DNA of 64,000 bases from Candidatus Nitrosopumilus sp. (lineage in GTDB: Archaea > Thermoproteota > Nitrososphaeria > Nitrososphaerales > Nitrosopumilaceae), in the NCBI GenBank assembly GCA_021268355.1, contig JAJETY010000001.1:1-64000 (forward strand), in the 5' to 3' direction. A program made the position numbers and the translations under genes. This document shows positions 26,373 through 35,250 of the stretch, in pieces. Position 1 is the first letter of the stretch. Each line of letters starts with the position of its first letter. The notes below the pieces were generated by a model, which saw only the letters and a program-made list of their open reading frames with translations, was not told where the DNA came from and searched no databases.

Positions 26373-27683
26373 CTATGGTGTTAGTCTGTCAACATCTCTT
26401 GGATAAAATGTTACATCACGAATGTTTTCTGTGCCTGTTAATGCCATAATTAGCCTCTCAAGGCCGATACCACATCCAGCATGTGGAGGAACTCCATAAT
26501 CAAATGCGCCTAAGTGATACTCAAATGCATCCGTGTTCATTCCTTTGTTTTTCATCCTTTCTGCTAATTCATCCCGTTTTTCAATTCTTGTGCTGCCTGA
26601 AGACAATTCCAAATCTCCAAACATCAAGTCAAATGATTCTGAAATTTTAGGGTTGGATTTACTGTCTTTAACATAGAATGGTTTTGGTGCCAATGGCCAA
26701 TCCTTGATAAAATAAAATCCTTCAAGACCTATTTTTTTAAGATTTGAAGGATAAAGATCATCACCCCATTCAGTTTTTGCACCTGCTTTTTGCATTTTGT
26801 CAACTAAATCATCATAGGAATATTGAGGGATGGACTCAGGAATTTCTGGGATCAGAAATTCAGTATCAGGATTATCTTTTGCATAATCAGAAACTGTTTT
26901 GATTGAAACTTTGATAATTTCTTCTATTCGTTTCATCACATCATTGTAATCAACAAAAGCTTCTTCCAAATCAATAGATATTGCTTCAGCAAGATGTCTA
27001 TTAGTTCTTGATGGTTCAGCTCTAAAAATTGGAGCAATCTCAAAAACTTTCTCAAAACTCATAGTGAGTTGTTCTTTGTACAACTGAGGACTCTGAGCTA
27101 AGAAAGCTTCTTTGTTATAGTAAAAAATTGGAAACAGTGCTGCTCCACCCTCAGTTGCTGTTGCAATCATTTTAGGAGTATTGATTTCAACAAAATTCTG
27201 ATCATTAAAGTAACTACGAATTGATTTTAAAACTAAACTTCTAGTGTTGAAAATATGTTGCAATACCTTTCTTCTAAGATCAATAGGTCTAACTTCTAAT
27301 CGTGTATCTATATTTTTGACAGTCTTTGCTATGGGTTCAAATGGAGGAATTTTTTCAACTTCTGAGAATACCCTAAGTTCAGTCGGTACTACTTCATAAC
27401 CCATAGGAGCTTTTTCAGATGATTTCACATTTCCAGTAATTGCGATTGAAGAATGTGCTTTTAGTGAGGAGATTTTTTCACGTATTTCATCAGGACAATC
27501 TCCTTTTTTTGCAACAATTGAAACATCACCATTTTTGTCTCTAATTGTGGCAAAACTGATGTTTCCATGTCCTCTAATAGTCAAAACCCATCCCATTACA
27601 GTAACTTGTGTTCCATCCATTGAAGAATTGATTTCATTGGAATAATGAGATCTTCGTAAAGTTCCTAACTCAGTTTCAATCAT
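26373..27683 (-). CDS. aspS: Aspartyl-tRNA synthetase, archaeal type, probably non-discriminating
   Basis: The 436-aa class IIb synthetase has an OB-fold anticodon-binding domain (~20-105) and the catalytic core: motif 2 IFRAEPSRTNRHLAEAISID, later motif 3 GCGIGLERLIMALTG. In the anticodon domain the loop reads KAPMGYEV, with Pro where discriminating archaeal enzymes carry Lys; as I recall this Pro goes with relaxed tRNA recognition. Leading an operon with gatCAB supports a non-discriminating enzyme that makes Asp-tRNA-Asn for amidation. The specificity call is inference. Confidence 0.93.
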   Translation of the reverse strand: MIETELGTLRRSHYSNEINSSMDGTQVTVMGWVLTIRGHGNISFATIRDKNGDVSIVAKKGDCPDEIREKISSLKAHSSIAITGNVKSSEKAPMGYEVVPTELRVFSEVEKIPPFEPIAKTVKNIDTRLEVRPIDLRRKVLQHIFNTRSLVLKSIRSYFNDQNFVEINTPKMIATATEGGAALFPIFYYNKEAFLAQSPQLYKEQLTMSFEKVFEIAPIFRAEPSRTNRHLAEAISIDLEEAFVDYNDVMKRIEEIIKVSIKTVSDYAKDNPDTEFLIPEIPESIPQYSYDDLVDKMQKAGAKTEWGDDLYPSNLKKIGLEGFYFIKDWPLAPKPFYVKDSKSNPKISESFDLMFGDLELSSGSTRIEKRDELAERMKNKGMNTDAFEYHLGAFDYGVPPHAGCGIGLERLIMALTGTENIRDVTFYPRDVDRLTP

Positions 27684-27795
27684 AATTTACTGTACTCCAT
27701 ATTTCATGGTGTAATTAATTTTTATATTTGCTAATTAACTAATCCGCTAATTTTCATAATGCTTATAGCCAGCACCAATTCCACTCCAAAACAAG

Positions 27796-27978
27796 ATGGA
27801 CATTCTAATTGGAATCGTTATCGCATTTATCATAATTGTAGCAGGATATGTAGGATATCACGCATCTCAAAACACAGATCTTGGTGGACATGATATTTCA
27901 CTAGAATTAGAGGTTCTAAATACAAACACTAATTCCATTCAAACATTGAATCAAGTGGTAATAAAGTCAATTTCTTGA
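27796..27978 (+). CDS. Single-helix membrane microprotein
   Basis: A 60-aa product with an N-terminal helix (MDILIGIVIAFIIIVAGYVG) and a polar Asn/Thr-rich tail. ATG at 27796, divergent from aspS. No family is recognised; its size and position fit a genuine small membrane protein. Confidence 0.5.
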   Translation: MDILIGIVIAFIIIVAGYVGYHASQNTDLGGHDISLELEVLNTNTNSIQTLNQVVIKSIS

Positions 27979-28026
27979 TAATTACATGTAATTTACATTA
28001 ATTTACCAGTAACTTTCACAATTTTC

Positions 28027-28236
28027 ATGCCACTTACAAATAAAGAAATGATTGTTGCTGTTATCTCAAATGGAATTGCAGTGTTTTCTTTATTACAAGA
28101 GAGAGACGAACTTCCTAAAAATACGACAATGTATGATTTTGTCTTAAAAGTAATTCCTGAAGATCTCAAACCAGAGTTAACTGTGGAGTTAATTGACGAA
28201 GTTTTCCAGTATGTAACATCCGCACATAGTTCTTAA
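28027..28236 (+). CDS. Small conserved hypothetical protein
   Basis: A 69-aa soluble protein (MPLTNKEMIVAVISNGIAVF, then VIPEDLKPELTVELIDEVF). It begins 48 bp after the membrane microprotein and ends 26 bp before purP, on the same strand, so it is probably part of the same transcript. No family is recognised. Confidence 0.6.
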   Translation: MPLTNKEMIVAVISNGIAVFSLLQERDELPKNTTMYDFVLKVIPEDLKPELTVELIDEVFQYVTSAHSS

Positions 28237-28262
28237 ACCCCAAAATTCTAGTATATCATAAC

Positions 28263-29288
28263 ATGACCTCGATTGCAACACTTGGTTCTCACTGTTCTTT
28301 ACAGGTTCTAAAGGGTGCAAAAGATGAAGGGTTGAAAACGATTCTTGTTTGTGAGAAAAAAAGAGAGAGATTATACCGTAGATTTCCATTTATTGATGAG
28401 TTAATCATCGTAGACAAATTCAAGGAGGTACTAGATGAGAAATGTCAAAAAACCCTAGAACAAAATGATGCAGTTTTGATTCCTCATGGAACTTTGATTG
28501 CTCAGATGAGCTCAGAAGAAATTGAATCAATCAAGACTCCTGTTTTTGGTAACAAGTGGATTCTAAGATGGGAATCAGATAGAGAGATGAAGGAAAAACT
28601 GATGAGAGAGGCAAATCTTCCAATGCCAAAACCAGTTACAAATCCAAGTCAAATTGAAAAATTATCAATTGTCAAAAGACAGGGTGCTGCAGGAGGAAAG
28701 GGTTACTTTATGGCAGCAAATGAGGAAGATTACAATACAAAAAGAAACCAATTGATTTCAGAAGGAGTAATTTCTAAAGAAGAAACATTGTATATCCAAG
28801 AATATGCTGCCGGTGTTTTGGCATACTTGACATTTTTCTATTCTCCTCTAAAAGATGAGTTGGAATTCTATGGAGTTGATCAAAGACATGAATCAGACAT
28901 TGAAGGATTGGGAAGAATCCCTGCTGAACAGCAATTAAAATCAAACAGAGTACCATCATTCAATGTTATTGGTAATAGCCCATTAGTATTGCGTGAATCA
29001 TTATTGGATGAAGTATACACAATGGGCGAAAATTTTGTAGAAGCTGCAAAAAGAATAGTCGCACCAGGTATGAACGGTCCTTTTTGCATCGAAGGAGTTT
29101 ACGATGAGAATGCAAAATTCACATCTTTTGAATTCTCTGCAAGAATTGTTGCGGGTTCAAATATCTACATGGATGGTTCACCATACTATTCTCTATTATT
29201 CAATGAAACAATGAGTATGGGTAAACGAATTGCCAGGGAAGTAAAGAACGCTACAGAAACTAATCAGATTGATAAAGTCACAACATAA
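28263..29288 (+). CDS. purP: FAICAR synthetase (formate-dependent), PurP
   Basis: The 341-aa ATP-grasp protein begins TSIATLGSHCSLQVLKGAKD, the PurP N-terminal signature, with later VKRQGAAGGKGYFMA, IQEYAAGVLAYLTFFYSPL and FEFSARIVAGSNIYMDGSPY. In archaea PurP makes FAICAR from AICAR, formate and ATP, replacing the folate-dependent PurH transformylase in purine biosynthesis. Length and motifs are normal. The gene is convergent with phnE, only 2 bp apart. Confidence 0.92.
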   Translation: MTSIATLGSHCSLQVLKGAKDEGLKTILVCEKKRERLYRRFPFIDELIIVDKFKEVLDEKCQKTLEQNDAVLIPHGTLIAQMSSEEIESIKTPVFGNKWILRWESDREMKEKLMREANLPMPKPVTNPSQIEKLSIVKRQGAAGGKGYFMAANEEDYNTKRNQLISEGVISKEETLYIQEYAAGVLAYLTFFYSPLKDELEFYGVDQRHESDIEGLGRIPAEQQLKSNRVPSFNVIGNSPLVLRESLLDEVYTMGENFVEAAKRIVAPGMNGPFCIEGVYDENAKFTSFEFSARIVAGSNIYMDGSPYYSLLFNETMSMGKRIAREVKNATETNQIDKVTT

Positions 29289-29290
29289 AA

Positions 29291-30088
29291 TTAATTACTT
29301 TTTGCTCTAACTTCCATCCCATGTTGAGATTTTATGATGTATTTGTCTCTGATTTTCACACTTACCCAATCAATTACCAAAACCGCTGCTAGTACTACCA
29401 ACATAAAGACGGCAGCCTTTCCATACTCAAAGAATTTGATATAGTTGATAATGTAAAAACCAATTCCCCCAGCTCCGACTAGTCCGAGAATACTTGTTTG
29501 ACGGACGTTGTAATCAAACATGTAAAGCATTTGGCTTAAGAGATGAGATGCAGACTCGGGGATTACAACATATCGAATTAATTGCCATTTTGAAACACCA
29601 ATTGAACTGACAGCATCCATAGGATCAGAATCAATTGTTTCAATTGATTCATACTGTAACTTCGCAACAAATCCAATTGTATACATGATAATAGCTAGAA
29701 CACCTGCAAAAGGTCCCAATCCAACCATAATTACAAACAAGATGGCCCAAAGGATTGAGGGAAATGTACGAATTGCTGCTAATAATGCACGAATTGGGGC
29801 ATAAACATACTTGCTATTGAGATTTCTAGCAGCAAGCATACTCATTGGTAAAGCAATTGCAACACCAACAATAGTTCCAATAAATGCCATTTGAATTGTT
29901 TCAAACATCGCCCATAGAGCAGTTGGAATATACTTTGGCTCCACTAAGAGCATCTCTTCAGCAACAATTCCAAGATTAGGTAATCCTTGAACAAAATCTA
30001 TTGGATTTGCGTCTATGTTGTATGATGCAGCTACAAGTAAGGCAATGATCACACCAATTACAATATTATTTTTTGGAGTCATCAGCAT
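29291..30088 (-). CDS. phnE: Phosphonate-type ABC transporter permease
   Basis: A 265-aa inner-membrane permease with about six helices and the EAA-like loop (SSIGVSKWQLIRYVVIPESA). ETIQMAFIGTIVGVAIALP and FPSILWAILFVIMVGLGPF are typical of PhnE. It works with the ATPase upstream and the binding protein at 30915-32003. Its start overlaps phnC by 23 bp (an alternative ATG at 30082 still overlaps). Confidence 0.9.
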   Translation of the reverse strand: MLMTPKNNIVIGVIIALLVAASYNIDANPIDFVQGLPNLGIVAEEMLLVEPKYIPTALWAMFETIQMAFIGTIVGVAIALPMSMLAARNLNSKYVYAPIRALLAAIRTFPSILWAILFVIMVGLGPFAGVLAIIMYTIGFVAKLQYESIETIDSDPMDAVSSIGVSKWQLIRYVVIPESASHLLSQMLYMFDYNVRQTSILGLVGAGGIGFYIINYIKFFEYGKAAVFMLVVLAAVLVIDWVSVKIRDKYIIKSQHGMEVRAKSN

Positions 30089-30896
30089 ACATCTCCATAA
30101 TTTCTTCTGTACTCAAATCCCCAGTTTGAAAATCAACAATCGTATCTCCTTCCACACCAATCTCTAGAATTTTTTGACCTTCTTTGATAACAGCAACACG
30201 ATTTGCATATTCCAAAGCAAGTTGCATATCATGATGTACCATGATGGCAGTTAGATTCATTCTCTTTTGAGCATCTGTAATCAAATCCATTATTTCACGA
30301 GCAGTGACATGATCTAATTCAGAAACAATTTCATCAGCAAGCAATATGGAAGGGTGCTGCATTAATGCTCTGGCAATTGCAACTCTTCTCTTTTCACCAC
30401 CACTCAACATGTATGCCTTCCTTTCTTCTTTTCCAGACAAGCCAACCTGAGAGATAATTTTTTTAGCTTCATTAATTTCATCTTCTGGAAATTTTTTAAG
30501 AAATGATTGAATTTTACCTAATCTAGGCAAAGCACCAATGAGAATATTTTCAATAACTGTACTATTTTTCACCAATCCTAGATTTTGAGGAATGTATCCG
30601 ATGGTGTGCATCATTTTTTTAAATTTTTTATCATTCATTTTTGGAGTTACGTAATCAATTTTGATTATACCTTTACTAGGAATCATCATACCATTCATCA
30701 ACTTTAGTAGGGTAGATTTTCCTGAACCAGATTGTCCCACAATAGCATAATTTGTTCCTCTATCAATAGACATGTTAATTCCTTCTAGCGCAAAATTTTT
30801 TGAATCATATGATGTCCATACACCATTCATTTGAATAATTTTCTTTGTTGCAATTGAAGAAAAAGGAAGGTTTTTGGTCATCTGAATTTGTTTCAT
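30066..30896 (-). CDS. phnC: Phosphonate-type ABC transporter ATPase
   Basis: A 276-aa ABC ATPase: Walker A GQSGSGKST, Q-loop region YIPQNLGLV, signature LSGGEKRRVAIARAL, Walker B ILLADEIVSELD, H-loop IMVHHD. The YIPQNLGLVKNSTVIENIL stretch is close to PhnC. It energises import of a phosphonate, or of phosphite or phosphate, together with phnE and phnD. It overlaps phnE and lies 18 bp downstream of phnD. Confidence 0.92.
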   Translation of the reverse strand: MKQIQMTKNLPFSSIATKKIIQMNGVWTSYDSKNFALEGINMSIDRGTNYAIVGQSGSGKSTLLKLMNGMMIPSKGIIKIDYVTPKMNDKKFKKMMHTIGYIPQNLGLVKNSTVIENILIGALPRLGKIQSFLKKFPEDEINEAKKIISQVGLSGKEERKAYMLSGGEKRRVAIARALMQHPSILLADEIVSELDHVTAREIMDLITDAQKRMNLTAIMVHHDMQLALEYANRVAVIKEGQKILEIGVEGDTIVDFQTGDLSTEEIMEMYADDSKK

Positions 30897-30914
30897 TTTT
30901 CAGAATACCTATTT

Positions 30915-32003
30915 TTATTTGCTATAGTTTGATTTGTCAAGAATCTTCTGATCAAGACCTGTTAATGCACTAATGAACTGACCGAATTCTCCTATGTGCA
31001 TAGTTGTAGTTGTTGGAACTAGGGCTTCAGCACCATACAAGTCAACCAAAAGTGAATTGTGTTCATCATAGTTTAGTTTGATAAGCGTATCCACTAATGC
31101 ATTTTTGGTAGATTCTGACATGTCAGCATTCACCATAAAGACATGGGATGGTACTGGTCCAATAGTTGTAACTGGACGTAACTTCTTTTGATCATCTAAA
31201 TCTAGATACTTTTGGGGGGCGATGTCTGAACCAAATGCAACATCAACTTTTCCTTCTAGAAGTAATGTCAATGCTGCTTTATATCCACCTGCAAAAGTAT
31301 AGCTTTCAAAGCTGTTTGCTAATGCAGATTCAAGTGCTACTATGTCATCACCTTCAATCATCACATGTCCTTCAGTAACCAACGTTCCCATAGGTCTTAC
31401 AAAACCAGAAGAACCAGTCATACTAGTGAATGCAACTTTTTTACCAACTGTATCTTCAATTGATTGAAGAGAATTATTTTCTGCCAGAGTCCAAACTGTT
31501 GCTTGATAGTTGACTTTGCCTCCAACAAGTTCTGCCAATACTGCTTCTGCACCTGTTCTTTCATGAGTAATCCATGCAGGTCCAGTATCCATAAAGGCAG
31601 CATCAATATGGCCAAATCTCATACCTTCGATAATGGTCTCATAATTAGTTGGAATAACCACTTCAACATCAATACCCAAATTACTTTCAAGGAATTGTTC
31701 TAGGGCTTGTGCCTTTGGAGTTAATTCATCGGCTTTTTCAACTGGAATGAATCCTATTGTCAAGGTGTCAACATCTACAGATTTTGAATCAGATGAAACA
31801 TTGATGATTCCGTTTTCTATAAGAAATTCAATTCCATTGAGAAAAGTTGCATCATCTACAGCGCCCTCGGACCACCATCCAGCATTATTCTTAATCCATT
31901 CAGGAATAGAACTCTGTGCTTGTGCTGTTTGGCTCAAGGGGATTGTTGCAATGCCAATAGCTGCAAATGCAACAATAATCGCCAAAGTTGTTTTTTGTTT
32001 CAT
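30915..32003 (-). CDS. phnD: Phosphonate-type ABC transporter binding protein carrying an N-terminal WIKNNA..WW domain
   Basis: The 362-aa protein has a signal peptide (~1-30, ending TAQAQS). It then carries a ~40-residue domain of the form IPEWIKNNAGWWSEG..DD..F..GIEFLI..GII (~32-75), identical in pattern to the two repeats at the end of the protein at 37941-39545. From ~82 on it is a PhnD/periplasmic phosphate-phosphonate binding fold (LTIGFIPVEKADELTPKAQA, FGHIDAAFMDTGPAWI, AFTSMTGSSGF). The extra domain may anchor the binding protein to the surface layer; that is inference. Confidence 0.9.
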   Translation of the reverse strand: MKQKTTLAIIVAFAAIGIATIPLSQTAQAQSSIPEWIKNNAGWWSEGAVDDATFLNGIEFLIENGIINVSSDSKSVDVDTLTIGFIPVEKADELTPKAQALEQFLESNLGIDVEVVIPTNYETIIEGMRFGHIDAAFMDTGPAWITHERTGAEAVLAELVGGKVNYQATVWTLAENNSLQSIEDTVGKKVAFTSMTGSSGFVRPMGTLVTEGHVMIEGDDIVALESALANSFESYTFAGGYKAALTLLLEGKVDVAFGSDIAPQKYLDLDDQKKLRPVTTIGPVPSHVFMVNADMSESTKNALVDTLIKLNYDEHNSLLVDLYGAEALVPTTTTMHIGEFGQFISALTGLDQKILDKSNYSK

Positions 32004-32089
32004 GATTTCTAAAAAATTAGGAAGAGCTAAATTATTTAAACCGAATTTTCATTCCAAAGACTAATTCTAAATCTATAGAATGAGAACAA

Positions 32090-32449
32090 CTATGGGCTAG
32101 ATTTTGGATTATCCGTATTTGGATACAAGTTCAAACTGGGCTCAAGGTTATCTACAGTAATCTCCACCTTTCCTATTCTACTTCGATATTGTTTGATTTT
32201 CTTTCCCTCTGGAGAAATGATGAATTTATCAACTTCAGCCAATGCAAGATCCTCCAAATTTGAGAGGGTCTTATAGACAGTTGAAAGGGAAATTTTCAAT
32301 TCTTCTGCAATTTGTGTTGCATCTTTTGATTCATTTTTTACTGAAAATAATACTGCCCTAGTACATACATTGCTTAAAGATTCAATTATTTTTTGAGTTA
32401 TGTCAAATTCTGATAATTGAATAATGTTCGGCTTTGACATAGAGATCAC
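32090..32449 (-). CDS. ArsR/HTH-type transcriptional regulator, second of a tandem pair
   Basis: A 119-aa winged helix (FDITQKIIESLSNVCTRAVL, ATQIAEELKISLSTVYKTLS). It is a close paralogue of the gene immediately upstream. A GTG at 32449 overlaps that gene's stop as GTGA; an ATG at 32440 is the alternative. It lies 87 bp upstream of phnD on the same strand, so phosphonate/phosphate uptake or cobalt uptake are plausible targets. Confidence 0.8.
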   Translation of the reverse strand: MISMSKPNIIQLSEFDITQKIIESLSNVCTRAVLFSVKNESKDATQIAEELKISLSTVYKTLSNLEDLALAEVDKFIISPEGKKIKQYRSRIGKVEITVDNLEPSLNLYPNTDNPKSSP

Positions 32450-32778
32450 TTGTTTGGTAATAGGGTCAGTACTGGTTCTGGTTTCTTGATGGAGATATCT
32501 GCTTTGCTTATCCTGCTGCGATAAACTTTGTATTTTCTACCCTTGTCAGATAGCATCCATTTTTCAACTTCAATTAGTGTAAGTTCTTCAAGATCAGATA
32601 GTTTTTTGTAAACTGAACTTAAAGGAATTTTCAATTTGTCTGAAAGTTCAGCGGCAGTATTTCCTTTTCTAATTATAGAAAATAGTATAGCGCGAGATTC
32701 AGAATCAGCCAAAGCTTCTATAACTTTTTGAGTAATATCGTATTTTTTTAGTTGTGGTAATGTCAGTTTCCTAGACAT
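32446..32778 (-). CDS. ArsR/HTH-type transcriptional regulator, first of a tandem pair
   Basis: A 110-aa winged helix (YDITQKVIEALADSESRAIL, TAAELSDKLKIPLSSVYKKL). YRSRISKADISI matches YRSRIGKVEITV of its neighbour, marking a tandem duplication. Overlaps the downstream paralogue by 4 bp. No metal-binding Cys cluster is seen. Located between cbtAB and phnCDE, all on the minus strand. Confidence 0.8.
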   Translation of the reverse strand: MSRKLTLPQLKKYDITQKVIEALADSESRAILFSIIRKGNTAAELSDKLKIPLSSVYKKLSDLEELTLIEVEKWMLSDKGRKYKVYRSRISKADISIKKPEPVLTLLPNK

Positions 32779-32845
32779 GCAAAGTAAAAAAAATTCACGA
32801 TATATTTAAACGAGATCTTTTTGTTCTCATTCTATAGATTAAGAA

Positions 32846-33574
32846 TTAGCTGTAATGAGTTGTTTCTTGTTGAGGGAAGACCTTTCTCCAAAAAAGTCCA
32901 AGAATTATTCCAATAGATGCCCAAAATGACGTAACACCAAGAGCAGACATTAATCTAAACTCATTTACCAATGTCATAGGCGCAGTTATTTTATCAGGAT
33001 TTTCAGGCATTGCAAAAAATACTGCCGAAATGAAAATACCGTAACCCAACAAGGCAACAACTTTTTTGTTGTTTTTCAGTCTCTTTGATAATTGATAAAA
33101 ACCAATTGCACCAAATCCCGAAATTGCAATAAATGACAAATATAGAATTGATCTAAGAATAACAGTTTCACCTTCACCTACGGTTGGCGGATTTGCAGGA
33201 TATTTCAAAAATGGAATGATGTAAAGTGTAAACCACATAATCCCAGCAAGAAGTAATGATTTTTTGATATCATTATTTCCTGGGAGTGCATTTCTGGACA
33301 GTGCAAATACTATGCCAAATAGAGATCCAACAGAAACCCCTAGAATTACACCAGCTAGAATCTGCCCACTTTTCTGCCAGGTTCTATATCCTTCATATTC
33401 AACCCAAAATTCAGGAGTGTCTTCCTCCTCACCGGATGCAAACAAATTTTGATTTTCAATTCCTATTGCTTGTTCCAAATAAGGTTCTACAATGGCAAAA
33501 TTTACCGTGCCATGAACAAGTCCTGCAAACGCACCAGATACTAGTACAATTATTATAAAAAGAGACGTTTTCAT
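32846..33574 (-). CDS. cbtA: Cobalt transporter subunit CbtA
   Basis: A 242-aa membrane protein with about five to six helices: FIIIVLVSGAFAGLVHGTVN start, GQILAGVILGVSVGSLFGIV, WFTLYIIPFLKYPANPPTVG. The NPPTVG segment and layout are those of the predicted cobalt transporter CbtA. It begins 12 bp after cbtB. It would supply cobalt for cobalamin, consistent with the adenosyltransferase gene at 15535-16071. Confidence 0.85.
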   Translation of the reverse strand: MKTSLFIIIVLVSGAFAGLVHGTVNFAIVEPYLEQAIGIENQNLFASGEEEDTPEFWVEYEGYRTWQKSGQILAGVILGVSVGSLFGIVFALSRNALPGNNDIKKSLLLAGIMWFTLYIIPFLKYPANPPTVGEGETVILRSILYLSFIAISGFGAIGFYQLSKRLKNNKKVVALLGYGIFISAVFFAMPENPDKITAPMTLVNEFRLMSALGVTSFWASIGIILGLFWRKVFPQQETTHYS

Positions 33575-33586
33575 GATAAAGGACTC

Positions 33587-33802
33587 CTAATGGCATGGAA
33601 AGCCAGCAGCGTGTCTCATATCATGAGTAAGTTCATGGATATACAAATCAGTGAATGCTTGTTCACCATAAACTAGACTGAAAACATGTCCTTGATCAAA
33701 CCCTACAACAAATAATCCTGCTGCAAAGATAATACCTAATGCAATAATTGCTAATTTTGGTACTTGTGATTTAGACACATTAATTTGTCTTGTTTCAGAC
33801 AT
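33587..33802 (-). CDS. cbtB: Cobalt transporter subunit CbtB
   Basis: A 71-aa single-helix protein (KLAIIALGIIFAAGLFVVGF) followed by a His-rich extracytoplasmic tail, IHELTHDMRHAAGFPCH, the CbtB hallmark thought to bind cobalt. It precedes cbtA on the same strand. Divergent from the HTH gene at 33879. Confidence 0.9.
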   Translation of the reverse strand: MSETRQINVSKSQVPKLAIIALGIIFAAGLFVVGFDQGHVFSLVYGEQAFTDLYIHELTHDMRHAAGFPCH

Positions 33803-33878
33803 GAAGTTTGCACCAGCTGAATGTATTTAAGCTCTTGGATGATTTATCCAATTTATAAAGAAACAGGTTTAACGATCA

Positions 33879-34508
33879 ATGAAAAAAAACATTCAAGCAT
33901 TACAAAATATCGTTTCAAGAAAAGGTTCCAGTAAAGTACTAACATTTAGCATTCCTCATGTATTCAAGGCACTCCAATTATTATCAGAAGAGAAATTTGT
34001 AAGTAGAGCAACTTTGGGTAAAGAGATTCGATTAGGAGAAGGTGCTGTAAAGACATTGATTCTGCATCTAAAGGAAGCAAAGATGATAGATTCCACAAGA
34101 TCAGGAAATTTTCTGACAGAAAAAGGGAAAAAATTTACATCACAATTACAAAAAATAATTCCAAATGAATGCATAATTGAAAAAAATCTACTTACTCCTA
34201 AAAAAATTAATCATGCCATAATCTTGAAAAAATATGCATCTTCTATAAAGGCAGGGTTAGAACAGAGAGATTATGCAATAATGTATGGTTCTTCTGGATG
34301 TACAACATTGGTGTTCAAAAATAATAGGTTTGTATTTCCAGGAGAGGACAAAGATTGTCTAAGTAAAGATGAAAAAACAAAACAGACGCTTTTAGATAAT
34401 CTTAAACCATCAGAAGGAGATGTTGTGATTATTTCATCATCAGATGATTCATTTGTAGCAGAAATATCCGCAAAAAATTCTGCATTATGGACAATTGCTA
34501 CAAATTAA
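33879..34508 (+). CDS. Winged-helix regulator with C-terminal DUF4443-like domain
   Basis: The 209-aa protein has an N-terminal winged helix (FSIPHVFKALQLLSEEKFVS, LGEGAVKTLILHLKEAKMI) and a C-terminal alpha/beta domain (AIMYGSSGCTTLVFKNNRFV, GDVVIISSSDD) that resembles DUF4443; the latter call is tentative. It is divergent from cbtB and could sense metal or redox state. It overlaps, in another frame, only the 5' extension of the DsbA-like frame, which I do not include. Confidence 0.75.
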   Translation: MKKNIQALQNIVSRKGSSKVLTFSIPHVFKALQLLSEEKFVSRATLGKEIRLGEGAVKTLILHLKEAKMIDSTRSGNFLTEKGKKFTSQLQKIIPNECIIEKNLLTPKKINHAIILKKYASSIKAGLEQRDYAIMYGSSGCTTLVFKNNRFVFPGEDKDCLSKDEKTKQTLLDNLKPSEGDVVIISSSDDSFVAEISAKNSALWTIATN

Positions 34509-34543
34509 AGAAGACTTTTACTAGTATTGAGAAAAAATCTAAT

Positions 34544-35188
34544 ATGTCAAAATTCCAATTTCTCATCATTCCAGTTGTGATAGGTATTATCGGCGGAGCG
34601 TTTTTGGTAGTTTATCCAGAGTCTGAAAAAAATACCGCAAATTTGACACCCACAAAATTGATTGAAACCGGCTCTCCGATATTGGGAGATGCAACTGCTT
34701 CAATTACAATTTTAGAGTGGGGAGATTATCAATGCACTTATTGTTACAAATTCCACCAAAACACCCTTGAGATAATAAATGAAGATTTCATAAAAAATGG
34801 TAAAGTAAAATTAGTTTTCAAAGATTTTCCTCTCAATGGACCGGATTCAGTTTTAGCCGCTGAAGCATCCTATTGTGCAGAAGACCAGGAGAAATATTGG
34901 GAATATCATGATGAATTATACAAGAATTGGGGTGGAGAAAGAACAGGTTGGATAACTAGAGAGTCATTAGATAGATTTGCCATAACAGTTGATTTGGATT
35001 TGCAAGAATTTAACAAATGCCTTGATGATCACAAATATAAAAACAAGGTTGATGCATTATACGAATTTGGTAGAGATATTGGAATTGATGCAACCCCTTC
35101 ATTTCTGGTATTCAATGATGAAAAAATTATCAAAATAAGAGGAAATCAACCACTAGAGGTATTCCTCAAAACAATTGACGAGTTGTGA
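34544..35188 (+). CDS. DsbA-family thiol oxidoreductase (thioredoxin fold), membrane-anchored
   Basis: The 214-aa protein has an N-terminal signal anchor (FLIIPVVIGIIGGAFLVVY) and a DsbA/thioredoxin_4 domain with active site DYQCTYCYKFHQNT (CxxC = CTYC), a cis-Pro loop DATPSFLVFND and the usual helical insert. It would form or isomerise disulfides outside the cell membrane. An ATG at 34544 is chosen; the frame is open from 34487, but those codons precede the anchor and overlap the upstream gene. The large extracellular Cys proteins here could be clients. Confidence 0.88.
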   Translation: MSKFQFLIIPVVIGIIGGAFLVVYPESEKNTANLTPTKLIETGSPILGDATASITILEWGDYQCTYCYKFHQNTLEIINEDFIKNGKVKLVFKDFPLNGPDSVLAAEASYCAEDQEKYWEYHDELYKNWGGERTGWITRESLDRFAITVDLDLQEFNKCLDDHKYKNKVDALYEFGRDIGIDATPSFLVFNDEKIIKIRGNQPLEVFLKTIDEL

Positions 35189-35250
35189 AAAAATGAAAAA
35201 ACAAAACAATCAATCAAAATTAATAACTGCATAGTTGGGAGTAATCACAA

